Positions 1-5,822 of a DNA stretch of 8,355 nt are shown here, one piece after another (the first letter of the stretch is position 1; every line of letters starts with the position of its first letter). The stretch comes from Bordetella parapertussis (lineage in GTDB: Bacteria; Pseudomonadota; Gammaproteobacteria; Burkholderiales; Burkholderiaceae_B). The stretch spans positions 1-8,355 of the forward strand of contig CAMCWG010000122.1 in the NCBI GenBank assembly GCA_945882005.1. Reading direction: 5' to 3'. The position numbers were made by a program, and so were the translations under genes. The notes beneath the pieces are model-generated. The model ran no database searches, had not been told where the DNA came from, and worked only from the letters and a program-made list of their open reading frames with translations.

Positions 1-210
1 ATCGCGCACGAGATCATACACTAGCCGATGTTGCGCAATCATTGGCTTGTTGGCAAAGCATTCGGCAACGATCGTGGCCGTGAAATGGCTGGCACCCCCT
101 TTGTTACCGGCATGGCCAGCATGCAGGTGCGAATCGTCTTGAATCTCGAGTTCAAGTGCGTTCAGAGCGCCTAGACGCTCGCGCAGTAGGGTGAGGTGGG
201 GGTTTGTCAT
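1..210 (-). CDS. bolA: BolA family protein, 3' part missing (cut by window edge)
   Basis: Seventy codons are present, read from the ATG at 208-210 towards position 1. The usual family length is about 80-105 residues, so a short C-terminal piece lies outside the window. Visible family features are the SHLHAGHAG stretch at residues 27-35 followed by GGASHF at 38-43, and the HRLVY motif at 61-65 containing the invariant His61. BolA proteins have a class II KH-like fold and act with monothiol glutaredoxins in iron-sulfur cluster or iron handling; some also bind DNA. That role is family knowledge. The ATG overlaps the yciB stop as ATGA and no good Shine-Dalgarno is seen before it, so translational coupling to yciB is likely. 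A parvulin-type peptidylprolyl isomerase often follows in related genomes, but it is not visible here. Confidence 0.93.
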   Translation of the reverse strand, partial: MTNPHLTLLRERLGALNALELEIQDDSHLHAGHAGNKGGASHFTATIVAECFANKPMIAQHRLVYDLVRD

Positions 211-794
211 AGTTTGGGATCGTTGGCGGCCGAGGGCTTGTTTGAGCCCTCTTCGCTTGGTTGGTCTATATGTTTGCCTAGCCAGAGTGATTGCCCAATC
301 ACGAAGGCAATCAGCAGTGCCATCAGACCAAAAACCTTGAAATTCACCCACTGCTCTTCGGTAAACCAACCAGAAAAGGCAACAAATAGGTTTAGGACGC
401 CGGCCGCGAGAAAGAAAAGTGCCCAAGCAAGGTTTAACCGTGCCCAAGCGTTGTCAGGCATGGCGATTTTCTCGCCCAGCAGTTTTTGCATCAGATTGCG
501 GCCAGTGAACAGCTTGCTACCAAGCAGTACCCCACCAAAGAGCCAATATAGTGCGGTGGGCTTCCACTTGATGAAGGCTTCGTTTTGGAGCCAGAGGGTT
601 GCACCACCAAAAACCACAATGATGGAAAGGTTAACCCAGTGCATGGTTTCAACGGGATGACCGCGCAGCTTGATCCAAAGAATTTGCAGGATGGCGGCCG
701 CCATTGCGACACCGGTAGCGACGTAAATGCCCGCGAACTTGTACGCTGCAAAAAAGAGAATCAGCGGAAACAGGTCAAAGAGAAACTTCTTCAT
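207..794 (-). CDS. yciB: YciB/IspZ-type inner membrane septation protein
   Basis: A 195-residue polytopic membrane protein, slightly longer than E. coli YciB (about 179). It opens with [18 protein letters not shown], the characteristic start of this family, and has about five hydrophobic segments, near residues 8-36, 52-70, 79-95, 120-140 and 152-173. Other family-like stretches are [10 protein letters not shown] (78-87), [16 protein letters not shown] (92-107) and [12 protein letters not shown] (117-128). The extra length is a hydrophilic tail, residues 175-195. The protein sits in the inner membrane; E. coli work links YciB to cell-envelope synthesis and septation. The older name ispZ does not imply an isoprenoid enzyme. 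The start overlaps the msrB stop as ATGA, with a GAGG-like ribosome site (complement of 805-808) inside msrB. The stop overlaps the bolA start in the same way. Confidence 0.95.
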   Translation of the reverse strand: MKKFLFDLFPLILFFAAYKFAGIYVATGVAMAAAILQILWIKLRGHPVETMHWVNLSIIVVFGGATLWLQNEAFIKWKPTALYWLFGGVLLGSKLFTGRNLMQKLLGEKIAMPDNAWARLNLAWALFFLAAGVLNLFVAFSGWFTEEQWVNFKVFGLMALLIAFVIGQSLWLGKHIDQPSEEGSNKPSAANDPKL

Positions 795-1189
795 GGCTTG
801 ACCGCCTCAAACGTCAGAGAGAGCGAGTTGATACAGTAACGCAAGCCTGTTGGTGGTGGTCCGTCAGGAAACACATGGCCTAGATGACTGTCGCACACGT
901 TGCACATGACTTCTGTGCGGATCATGCCGTGCGACATATCGGTTTCTTCCTTCACGTTTGCGGGGTCTAGCGGCTCAAAATAGCTGGGCCAGCCACAGCC
1001 TGCGTCGAATTTGGTATCCGAGGCAAACAGGGCAGTGCCGCAACCTACGCAGCGATAAATACCGTAGGCGGTGTGATCCCAGAACTCACCCGTGAAGGGT
1101 CGCTCTGTGCCTTTCTGGCGTGCTACGTAGAATTGTTCCTTGGAAAGCTGTGCTTTCCACTCGGCCTCAGATTTTGTGATTTTTTTCAT
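791..1189 (-). CDS. msrB: Peptide-methionine (R)-S-oxide reductase MsrB
   Basis: A 132-residue single-domain MsrB, about the usual length. It reduces the R epimer of methionine sulfoxide in proteins, with thioredoxin as the usual electron donor. Visible features are two CxxC zinc pairs (Cys47/Cys50 in YRCVGC and Cys96/Cys99 in MCNVC), GCGWPSY at 64-70 with Cys65 at the position of the resolving cysteine in many homologues, [10 protein letters not shown] at 102-111, and the catalytic Cys119 in RYCINS. All cysteines of a zinc-type, two-cysteine-recycling enzyme are therefore present. There is no signal peptide, so it is cytoplasmic, and no MsrA fusion. It is the first gene of the minus-strand msrB-yciB-bolA operon. 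Its start is 53 bp from the divergent bioM ATG, and no clear Shine-Dalgarno precedes it. Confidence 0.97.
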   Translation of the reverse strand: MKKITKSEAEWKAQLSKEQFYVARQKGTERPFTGEFWDHTAYGIYRCVGCGTALFASDTKFDAGCGWPSYFEPLDPANVKEETDMSHGMIRTEVMCNVCDSHLGHVFPDGPPPTGLRYCINSLSLTFEAVKP

Positions 1190-1242
1190 ACTTGGGTTTG
1201 GAGTGCGGATTCTTAAAAAAGTTCTCGGGCATAATCGGCCCT
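1190..1242. promoter_or_regulatory. Short divergent intergenic region between msrB and bioM
   Basis: These 53 bp must carry the start signals of both the msrB operon (leftward) and bioMNY (rightward), unless a promoter lies inside the opposing gene. On the plus strand CATAAT at 1230-1235 resembles a -10 box, but no convincing -35 lies 16-18 bp upstream. On the minus strand GATTAT (complement of 1232-1237) could be a -10, 18 bp from a weak TTCGAA. The two candidates overlap almost exactly. A small inverted repeat GGGC-N7-GCCC spans 1227-1241. No sequence resembling a known biotin-repressor operator (for example the BioR palindrome TTATNNATAA type) is seen. Confidence 0.35.
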
Positions 1243-1920
1243 ATGTTAATCGAGTTCGAAAATGTGGCGGTTCGCTTGGACGAGCGAGTGGTCTTGAGCG
1301 ATCTTAATCTCAGATTGAGTGAAGATCGAATCGGGATCATTGGTTCGAACGGCTCGGGTAAAAGTACGTTGGCGCGGCTCATAAATGGGCTCGTTCGGCC
1401 CTGCGCCGGTTTTGTGCGCTTAGACGGTCAGTGCATCGAGCCAAACAAGCGCACCTTGCTCAGGCGGGTTGGTTTTGTTTTCCAAAATCCAGAGAATCAG
1501 CTTGTGCTTCCTATCGTTGGTGAGGACTTGCTCTGGGGCTTGGATGCTAAGGCTTTTTCTTTAGGCCAGCGCGAGCAAAAGGTCAGGGCAGTCCTTGAAA
1601 ACTTAGGTGTGTCGGACTTGCTCCCCCGCTCGGTGCATACTCTATCGGGCGGAGAAAAGCAGCTCGTTGCTCTTGCTGGGGTGTTGGTCACAGAGCCAGA
1701 CCTCATCATCTTTGATGAGCCTACCACGCAACTTGACTTGCGGATGCGAAACCGCTTGGTGGATATTATTGATCAGTTGCCCCAGCAGGCGATTATCGTG
1801 AGCCACGACCTCCCACTTGTCGAGCGGATGGATCGGGTGTTAGTGCTAGATCGGGGTACGGTTGCGTTTGACGGTAAACCGCAGGATGCATTGGCCTGGT
1901 ATCGGCAGCATTGCGCATGA
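1243..1920 (+). CDS. bioM: Biotin ECF transporter ATPase BioM
   Basis: A 225-residue ATPase of the energy-coupling-factor (CbiO/EcfA) type that powers biotin import by the BioMNY complex on the cytoplasmic face of the inner membrane. Visible motifs are Walker A GSNGSGKST (34-42), Q-loop Gln81 in VFQNPENQ (the FQNP-NQ form is typical of ECF ATPases), signature LSGGE (134-138), Walker B LIIFDEP (154-160) and the switch His188 in VSHD. The ATG at 1243 gives the standard MLIEFENVAVRL opening; an upstream TTG at 1192 would add 17 non-family residues and is not used. No clear Shine-Dalgarno precedes 1243. Its stop overlaps the next start as ATGA. The assignment to biotin rather than cobalt or nickel rests on the adjacent BioY; the ATPase alone would not decide it. 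Confidence 0.92.
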   Translation: MLIEFENVAVRLDERVVLSDLNLRLSEDRIGIIGSNGSGKSTLARLINGLVRPCAGFVRLDGQCIEPNKRTLLRRVGFVFQNPENQLVLPIVGEDLLWGLDAKAFSLGQREQKVRAVLENLGVSDLLPRSVHTLSGGEKQLVALAGVLVTEPDLIIFDEPTTQLDLRMRNRLVDIIDQLPQQAIIVSHDLPLVERMDRVLVLDRGTVAFDGKPQDALAWYRQHCA

Positions 1921-2513
1921 ACGGAGTCCTATTTAGCCCCGGAGACACTTGGCTGCACCGCATGCGGGCCTCTTATAAATTAAGCGCCTTGCTTTTGTTA
2001 GGTGCTTCGCTATTATGCATTGATGAACTCTGGCTGCTCGGTTTGGTGGCGTTATGCGCCCTTATATTTGTTGCACAGCTTCGCGTTCCGTTTGCGCAGT
2101 TGAACAGGCAGTTACGTCCCGCGTGCTGGCTAATTCTGTACGTGGGGCTAATTGCCTGGCTCGTACAGGATGTCTGGATAGCGCTCGAAGTGAGTCTGCG
2201 AATGTTCGCGTTGCTCTTGGCTGCGATCGTCGTCTTGTCGACTAGCTCAATTACGCAGGTGATGGCGGTCGTGTATCAAGTTCTAGGCCCACTTCATCGG
2301 ATAGGCTGGGTCGACCGAGAGCAGATTGCACTCGTGATTGGTTTGACCTTGCGGTTTATCCCTGAGCTGGGCGTGCAGTGGCGTAACATTCGCGAGGCAC
2401 AGGTTGCGCGGGGCTTATCCGGGCGACCGTTTTCGATGATAGTCCCCATGTTAATGCGCACGATCCAACGTGCGTCCGAGATCGCTGACGCGATTGATGC
2501 GCGTCGACCCTGA
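1917..2513 (+). CDS. bioN: Biotin ECF transporter transmembrane coupling protein BioN
   Basis: A 198-residue EcfT-family membrane protein that links the ATPase to the substrate-binding subunit. It begins with the family-like FSPGDTWLHRMRASYKL (6-22). Hydrophobic segments lie near 22-36, 38-54, 70-86 and 92-110. The C-terminal coupling region carries LRFIPE (145-150) and the first Ala-Arg-Gly signature at 164-166 (QVARGLSG). The second signature appears as ASEIADAIDARRP (186-198), with Arg where the consensus has Gly, and the protein ends one residue later. The ATG at 1917 overlaps the bioM stop as ATGA; the TTG at 1911 is in frame but lacks this coupling geometry. The family assignment is firm, and the biotin role follows from BioY next door. 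Confidence 0.9.
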   Translation: MNGVLFSPGDTWLHRMRASYKLSALLLLGASLLCIDELWLLGLVALCALIFVAQLRVPFAQLNRQLRPACWLILYVGLIAWLVQDVWIALEVSLRMFALLLAAIVVLSTSSITQVMAVVYQVLGPLHRIGWVDREQIALVIGLTLRFIPELGVQWRNIREAQVARGLSGRPFSMIVPMLMRTIQRASEIADAIDARRP

Positions 2514-2523
2514 AGGCAGTGAG

Positions 2524-3090
2524 ATGAAAACAAAGGACTTAGTACTTGTCGCGCTGTTCGCGGCGATTATCGTCGTGCTGGCTGCTTTGCCACCGGTGGT
2601 GTTGCCTTGGGTGCCTGTGCCCATCACGCTGCAGACTTTTGGAGTCATGTTGACAGGCTTAGTGCTAGGCCCACGTCGCGCTGCGCTAGTCTTGACTCTT
2701 TATGTGGCCTTGGCACTGATTGGGCTACCCGTCTTGCCTGGGGGGCGCGCCGGTTTGGCGGTATTGATGGGTCCAACTGGTGGTTTTTTGTTGGGCATGA
2801 TCCCCGGCGCCTTCGTCGTGGGCTATCTCTCTGGCGCGTTTAAAACTCCTGCGCCAGAGACGACAGGTGCCACCTATCGAGACGTGAGTCGTTGCTTCGT
2901 CGCGAGTGTGGTGGGTGGGATTTTGGTGGTCTATCTGTTTGGCGTGCCATGGCTTGCCATCGTTGCAAAGATGGACATCACCAAAGCGTTACTGGCTGTG
3001 ACGGTGTTTATACCGGGCGATCTTATTAAGGCTGCGGCCGCGGCATTTCTGGCAAACCAAATTCGAAAAGCGAGGTTGATCCAAGCTTAA
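2524..3090 (+). CDS. bioY: Biotin transporter substrate-binding subunit BioY
   Basis: A 188-residue integral membrane S-component that binds biotin; with BioM and BioN it forms the high-affinity importer, and some BioY proteins work alone. Family signatures are VPITLQTFGVMLTGLVLGPRR (32-52), IGLPVLPGGRAGL (66-78), GPTGGFLLG (83-91) and the late FIPGDLIKAA (162-171). About six hydrophobic segments are visible. The ATG at 2524 has AAGG at 2513-2516 with 7-nt spacing, and that site overlaps the bioN stop at 2511-2513. An upstream in-frame GTG at 2470 would extend into bioN and give a non-family N-terminus. It is the last gene of bioMNY. No intrinsic terminator is visible between its stop and the next promoter. 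No biotin-synthesis gene is in the window. Confidence 0.95.
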   Translation: MKTKDLVLVALFAAIIVVLAALPPVVLPWVPVPITLQTFGVMLTGLVLGPRRAALVLTLYVALALIGLPVLPGGRAGLAVLMGPTGGFLLGMIPGAFVVGYLSGAFKTPAPETTGATYRDVSRCFVASVVGGILVVYLFGVPWLAIVAKMDITKALLAVTVFIPGDLIKAAAAAFLANQIRKARLIQA

Positions 3091-3102
3091 GTGCGATGAC
3101 CT

Positions 3103-3132
3103 TTGACTGGCACGGTTTCCTATATTTATAAT
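3103..3132 (+). promoter_or_regulatory. Near-consensus sigma70 promoter of the H1-like gene
   Basis: TTGACT at 3103-3108 and TATAAT at 3127-3132 are separated by 18 bp. This is a five-of-six -35 and a perfect -10. It predicts a transcription start near 3139-3141 and a leader of about 50 nt before the ATG at 3192. It sits immediately downstream of bioY, so the H1-like gene can be transcribed separately from the biotin operon. Confidence 0.75.
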
Positions 3133-3137
3133 ATAAA

Positions 3138-3158
3138 TTATATAAATCATTTATATAA
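3138..3158. promoter_or_regulatory. Perfect 10-1-10 inverted repeat at the predicted transcription start; possible operator
   Basis: The arm TTATATAAAT (3138-3147), a single C at 3148 and ATTTATATAA (3149-3158) form a perfect inverted repeat. Beyond one mismatch at 3137/3159 two more positions pair. It lies in an almost pure A/T tract of about 50 bp (3119-3168) with TATAAAT at 3132-3138, 3141-3147 and 3154-3160. The position over the predicted start of transcription would suit a repressor site. In such A/T-only sequence a repeat of this size arises by chance at an appreciable rate, so the operator role is only a hypothesis. The RNA could also fold into a weak A-U hairpin in the leader. Confidence 0.4.
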
Positions 3159-3191
3159 ATTTTTATTCACATAGTCTTGGGAGTGCATGTT

Positions 3192-3653
3192 ATGGATAAC
3201 GATACTAAAGAGTCAGGCGGCGCAGCAGTAGTGGCCGAACAACCCGCAGCGAAAAAGGCGACTGTTAGAAAAGCGCCTGCCAAGAAAGCGATCGCCAAGA
3301 AAGCGACAGCAAAAAAGGCTTCGGTGAAGAAAGTGGCAGCTAAAAAAGCTCCAGCTAAAAAAGCTCCGGCTAAGAAAGCATCGCCAAGCCGTGCTAAGCC
3401 TACCGCTCCGGTTTCTGCGCCCGCTACCAAAGCCAAGAAGGTCAAGTTGGTGCGTGATAGCTTCACGATGCCAGCCAATGAGTATCAGATTCTCCAGGAC
3501 ATCAAAAAGGCTTCTCTAAAGGCTGGTGTCGAGGTCAAGAAGAGTGAGTTGTTGCGCATTGGTGTGGGCTTGCTAAAGACGCTGTCGGTTGCCCAACTTG
3601 ATGCCGCCCGTTCGGCACTCACGAAACTGCGTGCTGGTCGTCCCAAAAAATAG
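3192..3653 (+). CDS. Histone H1-like Lys/Ala-rich protein with C-terminal predicted ribbon-helix-helix-like domain
   Basis: A 153-residue, strongly basic protein; I recognise no named gene. Residues 1-19 are acidic to neutral. Residues 20-64 are nine tandem pentapeptides of the form [AV][KR]K[AV]x, as in eukaryotic H1 tails and bacterial H1-like proteins (AlgP, Bordetella BpH1). Residues 65-82 are a Pro/Ala/Lys linker. Residues 83-132 look folded: a strand-like [12 protein letters not shown], a helix [18 protein letters not shown], then [18 protein letters not shown]. This strand-helix-helix order resembles a ribbon-helix-helix DNA-binding domain. The last residues, RAGRPKK (147-153), match an AT-hook-like GRP core with basic flanks. 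The ATG at 3192 has GGGAG at 3179-3183, 8 nt upstream; a TTG at 3177 would overlap this site. The likely role is nucleoid-associated DNA binding, by inference. Similar tails also occur on polyhydroxybutyrate-granule proteins, which remains an alternative. Confidence 0.85.
   Translation: MDNDTKESGGAAVVAEQPAAKKATVRKAPAKKAIAKKATAKKASVKKVAAKKAPAKKAPAKKASPSRAKPTAPVSAPATKAKKVKLVRDSFTMPANEYQILQDIKKASLKAGVEVKKSELLRIGVGLLKTLSVAQLDAARSALTKLRAGRPKK
3249..3383 (+). repeat. Nine 15-bp tandem repeat units coding the KKA pentapeptide tail
   Basis: The units encode residues 20-64 of the H1-like protein. Most have diverged at third positions. Adjacent units at 3339-3353 and 3354-3368 differ by a single base (gctaaaaaagctcca versus gctaaaaaagctccg), which suggests a recent duplication. 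Because the unit is a multiple of three, gain or loss of copies would keep the frame. Confidence 0.85.
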
Positions 3654-3667
3654 CTAGCATGTTCACG

Positions 3668-3719
3668 CAGCGTTAGGTTCGCTGTCACGCAAATGCCATG
3701 AAAACGTCATGGCATTTGC
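3668..3719 (+). terminator. Two adjacent hairpins after the H1-like gene; possible terminator without a T-run
   Basis: The first hairpin is CAGCG (3668-3672), a 7-nt loop, and CGCTG (3680-3684). The second is much stronger: GCAAATGCCATG (3689-3700) pairs perfectly with CATGGCATTTGC (3708-3719), and a further A-T pair closes a 5-nt loop, giving a 13-bp stem. It starts 36 nt after the stop codon. No T-tract follows the stem on either strand (the nearest six Ts, 3748-3753, are 29 nt away), so it is not a canonical intrinsic terminator. It could protect the 3' end of the mRNA, assist factor-dependent termination, or be a protein-binding palindrome. Confidence 0.4.
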
Positions 3720-3767
3720 ATATTGAGCCCCCACACTAAGCCTATTATTTTTTGATTGGGTGGCTCT

Positions 3768-4748
3768 GTGTTGTTTCGCTCCTTTTTTGGCCAGGCGCTC
3801 GTAGCGGGCATGCTGTACCTTCTGTCGCTGCAAGCCGCCCTTGCGCAGTCGTACCCGACTCAACCCGTAAAAATTGTTGTGCCCTTTGCAGTTGGCGGAG
3901 GGGTGGACGTACTGACCCGCGTTCTTGCTGAGCGCATCGGGAAAGAGCTCTCACAAACCGTTGTGGTTGAAAATCGTGTTGGGGCAGGTGGAAATTTAGG
4001 CTCAGATTATGTAGCGAAAGCCAAACCTGATGGCTACACGCTACTAGTCGCGACAACCGGCACCCATGCCATCAACCCCATACTGTATCCGTCCTTGCCG
4101 TTCGACTCCAAAGAGGATTTCACGCCGATCTCTCTGATTGCGGCAGTACCAAACGTGCTTGTCGTCGGGCCACAATTTTCCGTCAAGACGTTGGCGGAGC
4201 TGATTGCAGCGATTCGAAGCGCGCCCGGCAAACACTCTTACGCATCCTTTGGAAACGGTACATCGAATCACCTCTCGGGTGAACTGTTGAAGTTACTGGC
4301 GCACGTTGACGCGGTACATATCCCATACAAAAGCGCTACTCAGGCGGTCTCGGACCTCATGGGGGGGCAGATTGATTTCGCTTTCGTCAACATCCCGCTC
4401 GCCTTGCCTCACATTAAAGGTGGAAAGTTGCATGCGCTTGCCGTGACGAGTCCGACGCCTATCGAATCATTGCCAAACGTCCCCACGATGGCGCAGGCGG
4501 GCCTCGAGGGTTTTGTTGTGGAGTCGTGGTACGGGTTGATGGCACCGAAGGGTCTAGCCCCGGCGACGATAAGTTTGCTTGAGCGCGTGACGGCAAATGC
4601 GCTACGCGATACGAAAGTGCGCGAAATTTTTAGTTCGAACGGGGCAGAAGTGCGCTCAAGCAGCAGCACTGATTTTGCGACGTTGATTGCCACGGAAAGA
4701 GTCCGTTGGGCTGATGTCATTCAGCGGGCGAATGTAAGGATTGACTGA
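3768..4748 (+). CDS. Bug/TctC-family periplasmic substrate-binding protein (orphan)
   Basis: A 326-residue secreted binding protein of the tripartite tricarboxylate transporter (TctC/Bug) family; members bind carboxylates, amino acids and related small molecules. Residues 1-26 form a signal peptide (Arg4, hydrophobic core, ALA cleavage before QSYPTQPVKI). Family features are IVVPFAVGGGVDVLTR (36-51, with the GG-x-x-D turn), VENRVGAGGNLGSDYVAKAKPDGYTLL with its GAGGN and PDGY elements, HIPYKSATQAVSDLMGGQID, and LPNVPTMAQAGLEGF towards the C-terminus. The GTG at 3768 is chosen because it gives the best signal peptide and has GGGTGG (3758-3763) upstream; TTG at 3756 or 3771 are alternatives, while ATG at 3810 would cut into the signal peptide. 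No TctA/TctB membrane gene is adjacent, which is usual for this family in Burkholderiales. The ligand cannot be told. Confidence 0.93.
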   Translation: MLFRSFFGQALVAGMLYLLSLQAALAQSYPTQPVKIVVPFAVGGGVDVLTRVLAERIGKELSQTVVVENRVGAGGNLGSDYVAKAKPDGYTLLVATTGTHAINPILYPSLPFDSKEDFTPISLIAAVPNVLVVGPQFSVKTLAELIAAIRSAPGKHSYASFGNGTSNHLSGELLKLLAHVDAVHIPYKSATQAVSDLMGGQIDFAFVNIPLALPHIKGGKLHALAVTSPTPIESLPNVPTMAQAGLEGFVVESWYGLMAPKGLAPATISLLERVTANALRDTKVREIFSSNGAEVRSSSSTDFATLIATERVRWADVIQRANVRID

Positions 4749-4792
4749 ATCAAGTTCATAGCTTGATGGCGTTAATCGTATTTCAACTTATC

Positions 4793-4796
4793 GGAG
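4793..4796 (+). promoter_or_regulatory. Ribosome binding site deciding the start of the ABC binding protein
   Basis: GGAG lies 6 nt before the ATG at 4803. The in-frame ATG at 4797 directly abuts this site, too close to be used, so 4803 is the preferred start. Confidence 0.7.
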
Positions 4797-4802
4797 ATGC
4801 TA

Positions 4803-5816
4803 ATGCAAAAACCATCACTCAGTATGTTTCGAAACGCGCTAATGGCCTTTGCTTTACTCAGTGGTAGCGTGGCCAGCGCTCAAACTGCTATTTGCTATAA
4901 CTGCCCGCCTGAGTGGGCTGACTGGGGCACCCAGTTAAAGGCAATAAAAGAAAAGACTGGCATCACTGTTCCGCCTGATAACAAAAACTCAGGTCAGTCC
5001 CTTGCGCAGTTGGTTGCTGAAAAAAATAGTCCAGTGGCCGATGTGACGTATCTGGGCGTCACCTTTGGTATTCAAGCGGCAAAAGATGGTGTGGTGACAG
5101 GTTATCGTCCAGCCGGCTGGGAGCAAATTCCTGAGGGTTTGAAGGATCCTGCTGGGAACTGGTTTACCATCCATTCAGGCACGCTGGGCTTTATGGTGAA
5201 CAAGGATGCCTTGAAAGGCAAACCTGTTCCGAAGTCTTGGGCGGATTTACTGCACCCACAATACAAGGGCTTGATTGGCTACTTGGATCCGTCTTCTGCC
5301 TTCGTTGGCTATGTTGGCGCGGTCGCAGTGAATCAGGCTCGCGGCGGTAATTTGGATAATTTCGGTCCAGCCCTTGAATATTTCAATGCATTGCAAAAGA
5401 ACGAGCCGATTGTTCCTAAACAAACGTCTTATGCTCGAGTGTTGTCTGGCGAGATTGCGATTTTGCTCGACTATGACTTCAATGCTTATCGCGCGAAATA
5501 CAAGGATAAGGCGAATGTCGAATTCGTGATTCCTGCCGAGGGTACGATCGTAGTTCCCTATGTGATGAGTTTGGTGAACAAAGGCCCCAATGCTGAAAAC
5601 GGCAAGCGGGTCTTGGACTTTGTATTGTCTGACGCAGGTCAGGCGCTTTGGGCGAATGCCTTCTTGCGTCCGGTCCGTGCCTCAGCGATGTCGGCTGAAG
5701 CGCAATCCAGGTTTTTACCTGCGGCCGATTACGCACGTGCCGTGGCGATTGATTACGCGAAGATGGCCAGCGTGCAGAAAGCTTTTTCTGATGCGTATCT
5801 GAAGCAAGTTAGGTAA
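4803..5816 (+). CDS. ABC importer periplasmic binding protein (extracellular solute-binding, AfuA/PotD-like), substrate unknown
   Basis: A 337-residue secreted binding protein. Residues 1-26 are a signal peptide (Arg10, hydrophobic core, ASA cleavage before QTAICYNC). The mature part resembles the iron(III)/polyamine/phosphonate-type solute-binding families: VADVTYLGVTFGIQAAKDGVV (78-98), HSGTLGFMVNKDALKGKPVPKSWADLLHPQYKG (124-156) and DPSSAFVGYVGAVA (162-175) are typical two-lobe hinge and ligand-region segments, and ENGKRVLDFVLSDAGQALW (265-283) is a family-like C-terminal helix. There is no lipobox, so it should be free in the periplasm. Cys31 and Cys34 (CYNC) lie just after cleavage and are the only cysteines. 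The first permease starts 6 nt after its stop, so it heads the operon. Iron, polyamine, 2-aminoethylphosphonate or another small anion are all possible; I cannot choose between them. Confidence 0.9.
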   Translation: MQKPSLSMFRNALMAFALLSGSVASAQTAICYNCPPEWADWGTQLKAIKEKTGITVPPDNKNSGQSLAQLVAEKNSPVADVTYLGVTFGIQAAKDGVVTGYRPAGWEQIPEGLKDPAGNWFTIHSGTLGFMVNKDALKGKPVPKSWADLLHPQYKGLIGYLDPSSAFVGYVGAVAVNQARGGNLDNFGPALEYFNALQKNEPIVPKQTSYARVLSGEIAILLDYDFNAYRAKYKDKANVEFVIPAEGTIVVPYVMSLVNKGPNAENGKRVLDFVLSDAGQALWANAFLRPVRASAMSAEAQSRFLPAADYARAVAIDYAKMASVQKAFSDAYLKQVR

Positions 5817-5822
5817 AGGGTC

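Noticed and set aside
196..660. Plus-strand open frame opposite yciB
   Set aside because: yciB is a clear family member in the opposite strand, and this frame has no recognisable domain or ribosome site.
691..704. Perfect 14-bp palindrome ATGGCGGCCGCCAT
   Set aside because: It encodes Met-Ala-Ala-Ala inside a yciB membrane helix. GC-rich GCGGCCGC also occurs at 3034-3041 and 6303-6310 within alanine codons, so it is explained by coding and not by a regulatory role.
1192..1242. Longer BioM from a TTG next to the msrB start
   Set aside because: Seventeen extra residues without family similarity; ECF ATPases normally begin as seen from the ATG at 1243.
2470..2523. Longer BioY from an upstream GTG
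   Set aside because: The added residues overlap bioN and are charged, whereas the ATG at 2524 has a well-spaced AAGG and a typical BioY beginning.
3167..3478. Minus-strand open frame opposite the H1-like gene, rich in A-F-L-A-G repeats
   Set aside because: It is the antisense reading of the KKA repeats. The repetitive hydrophobic pattern follows from the codons on the real strand, and its 5' end lies inside the C-terminal coding region of the real gene.
3716..3748. Possible promoter before the Bug gene (TTGCAT, TATTAT)
   Set aside because: The spacer is 21 bp, and the alternative TTGAGC at 3723 leaves 14 bp. Neither is convincing enough to list.
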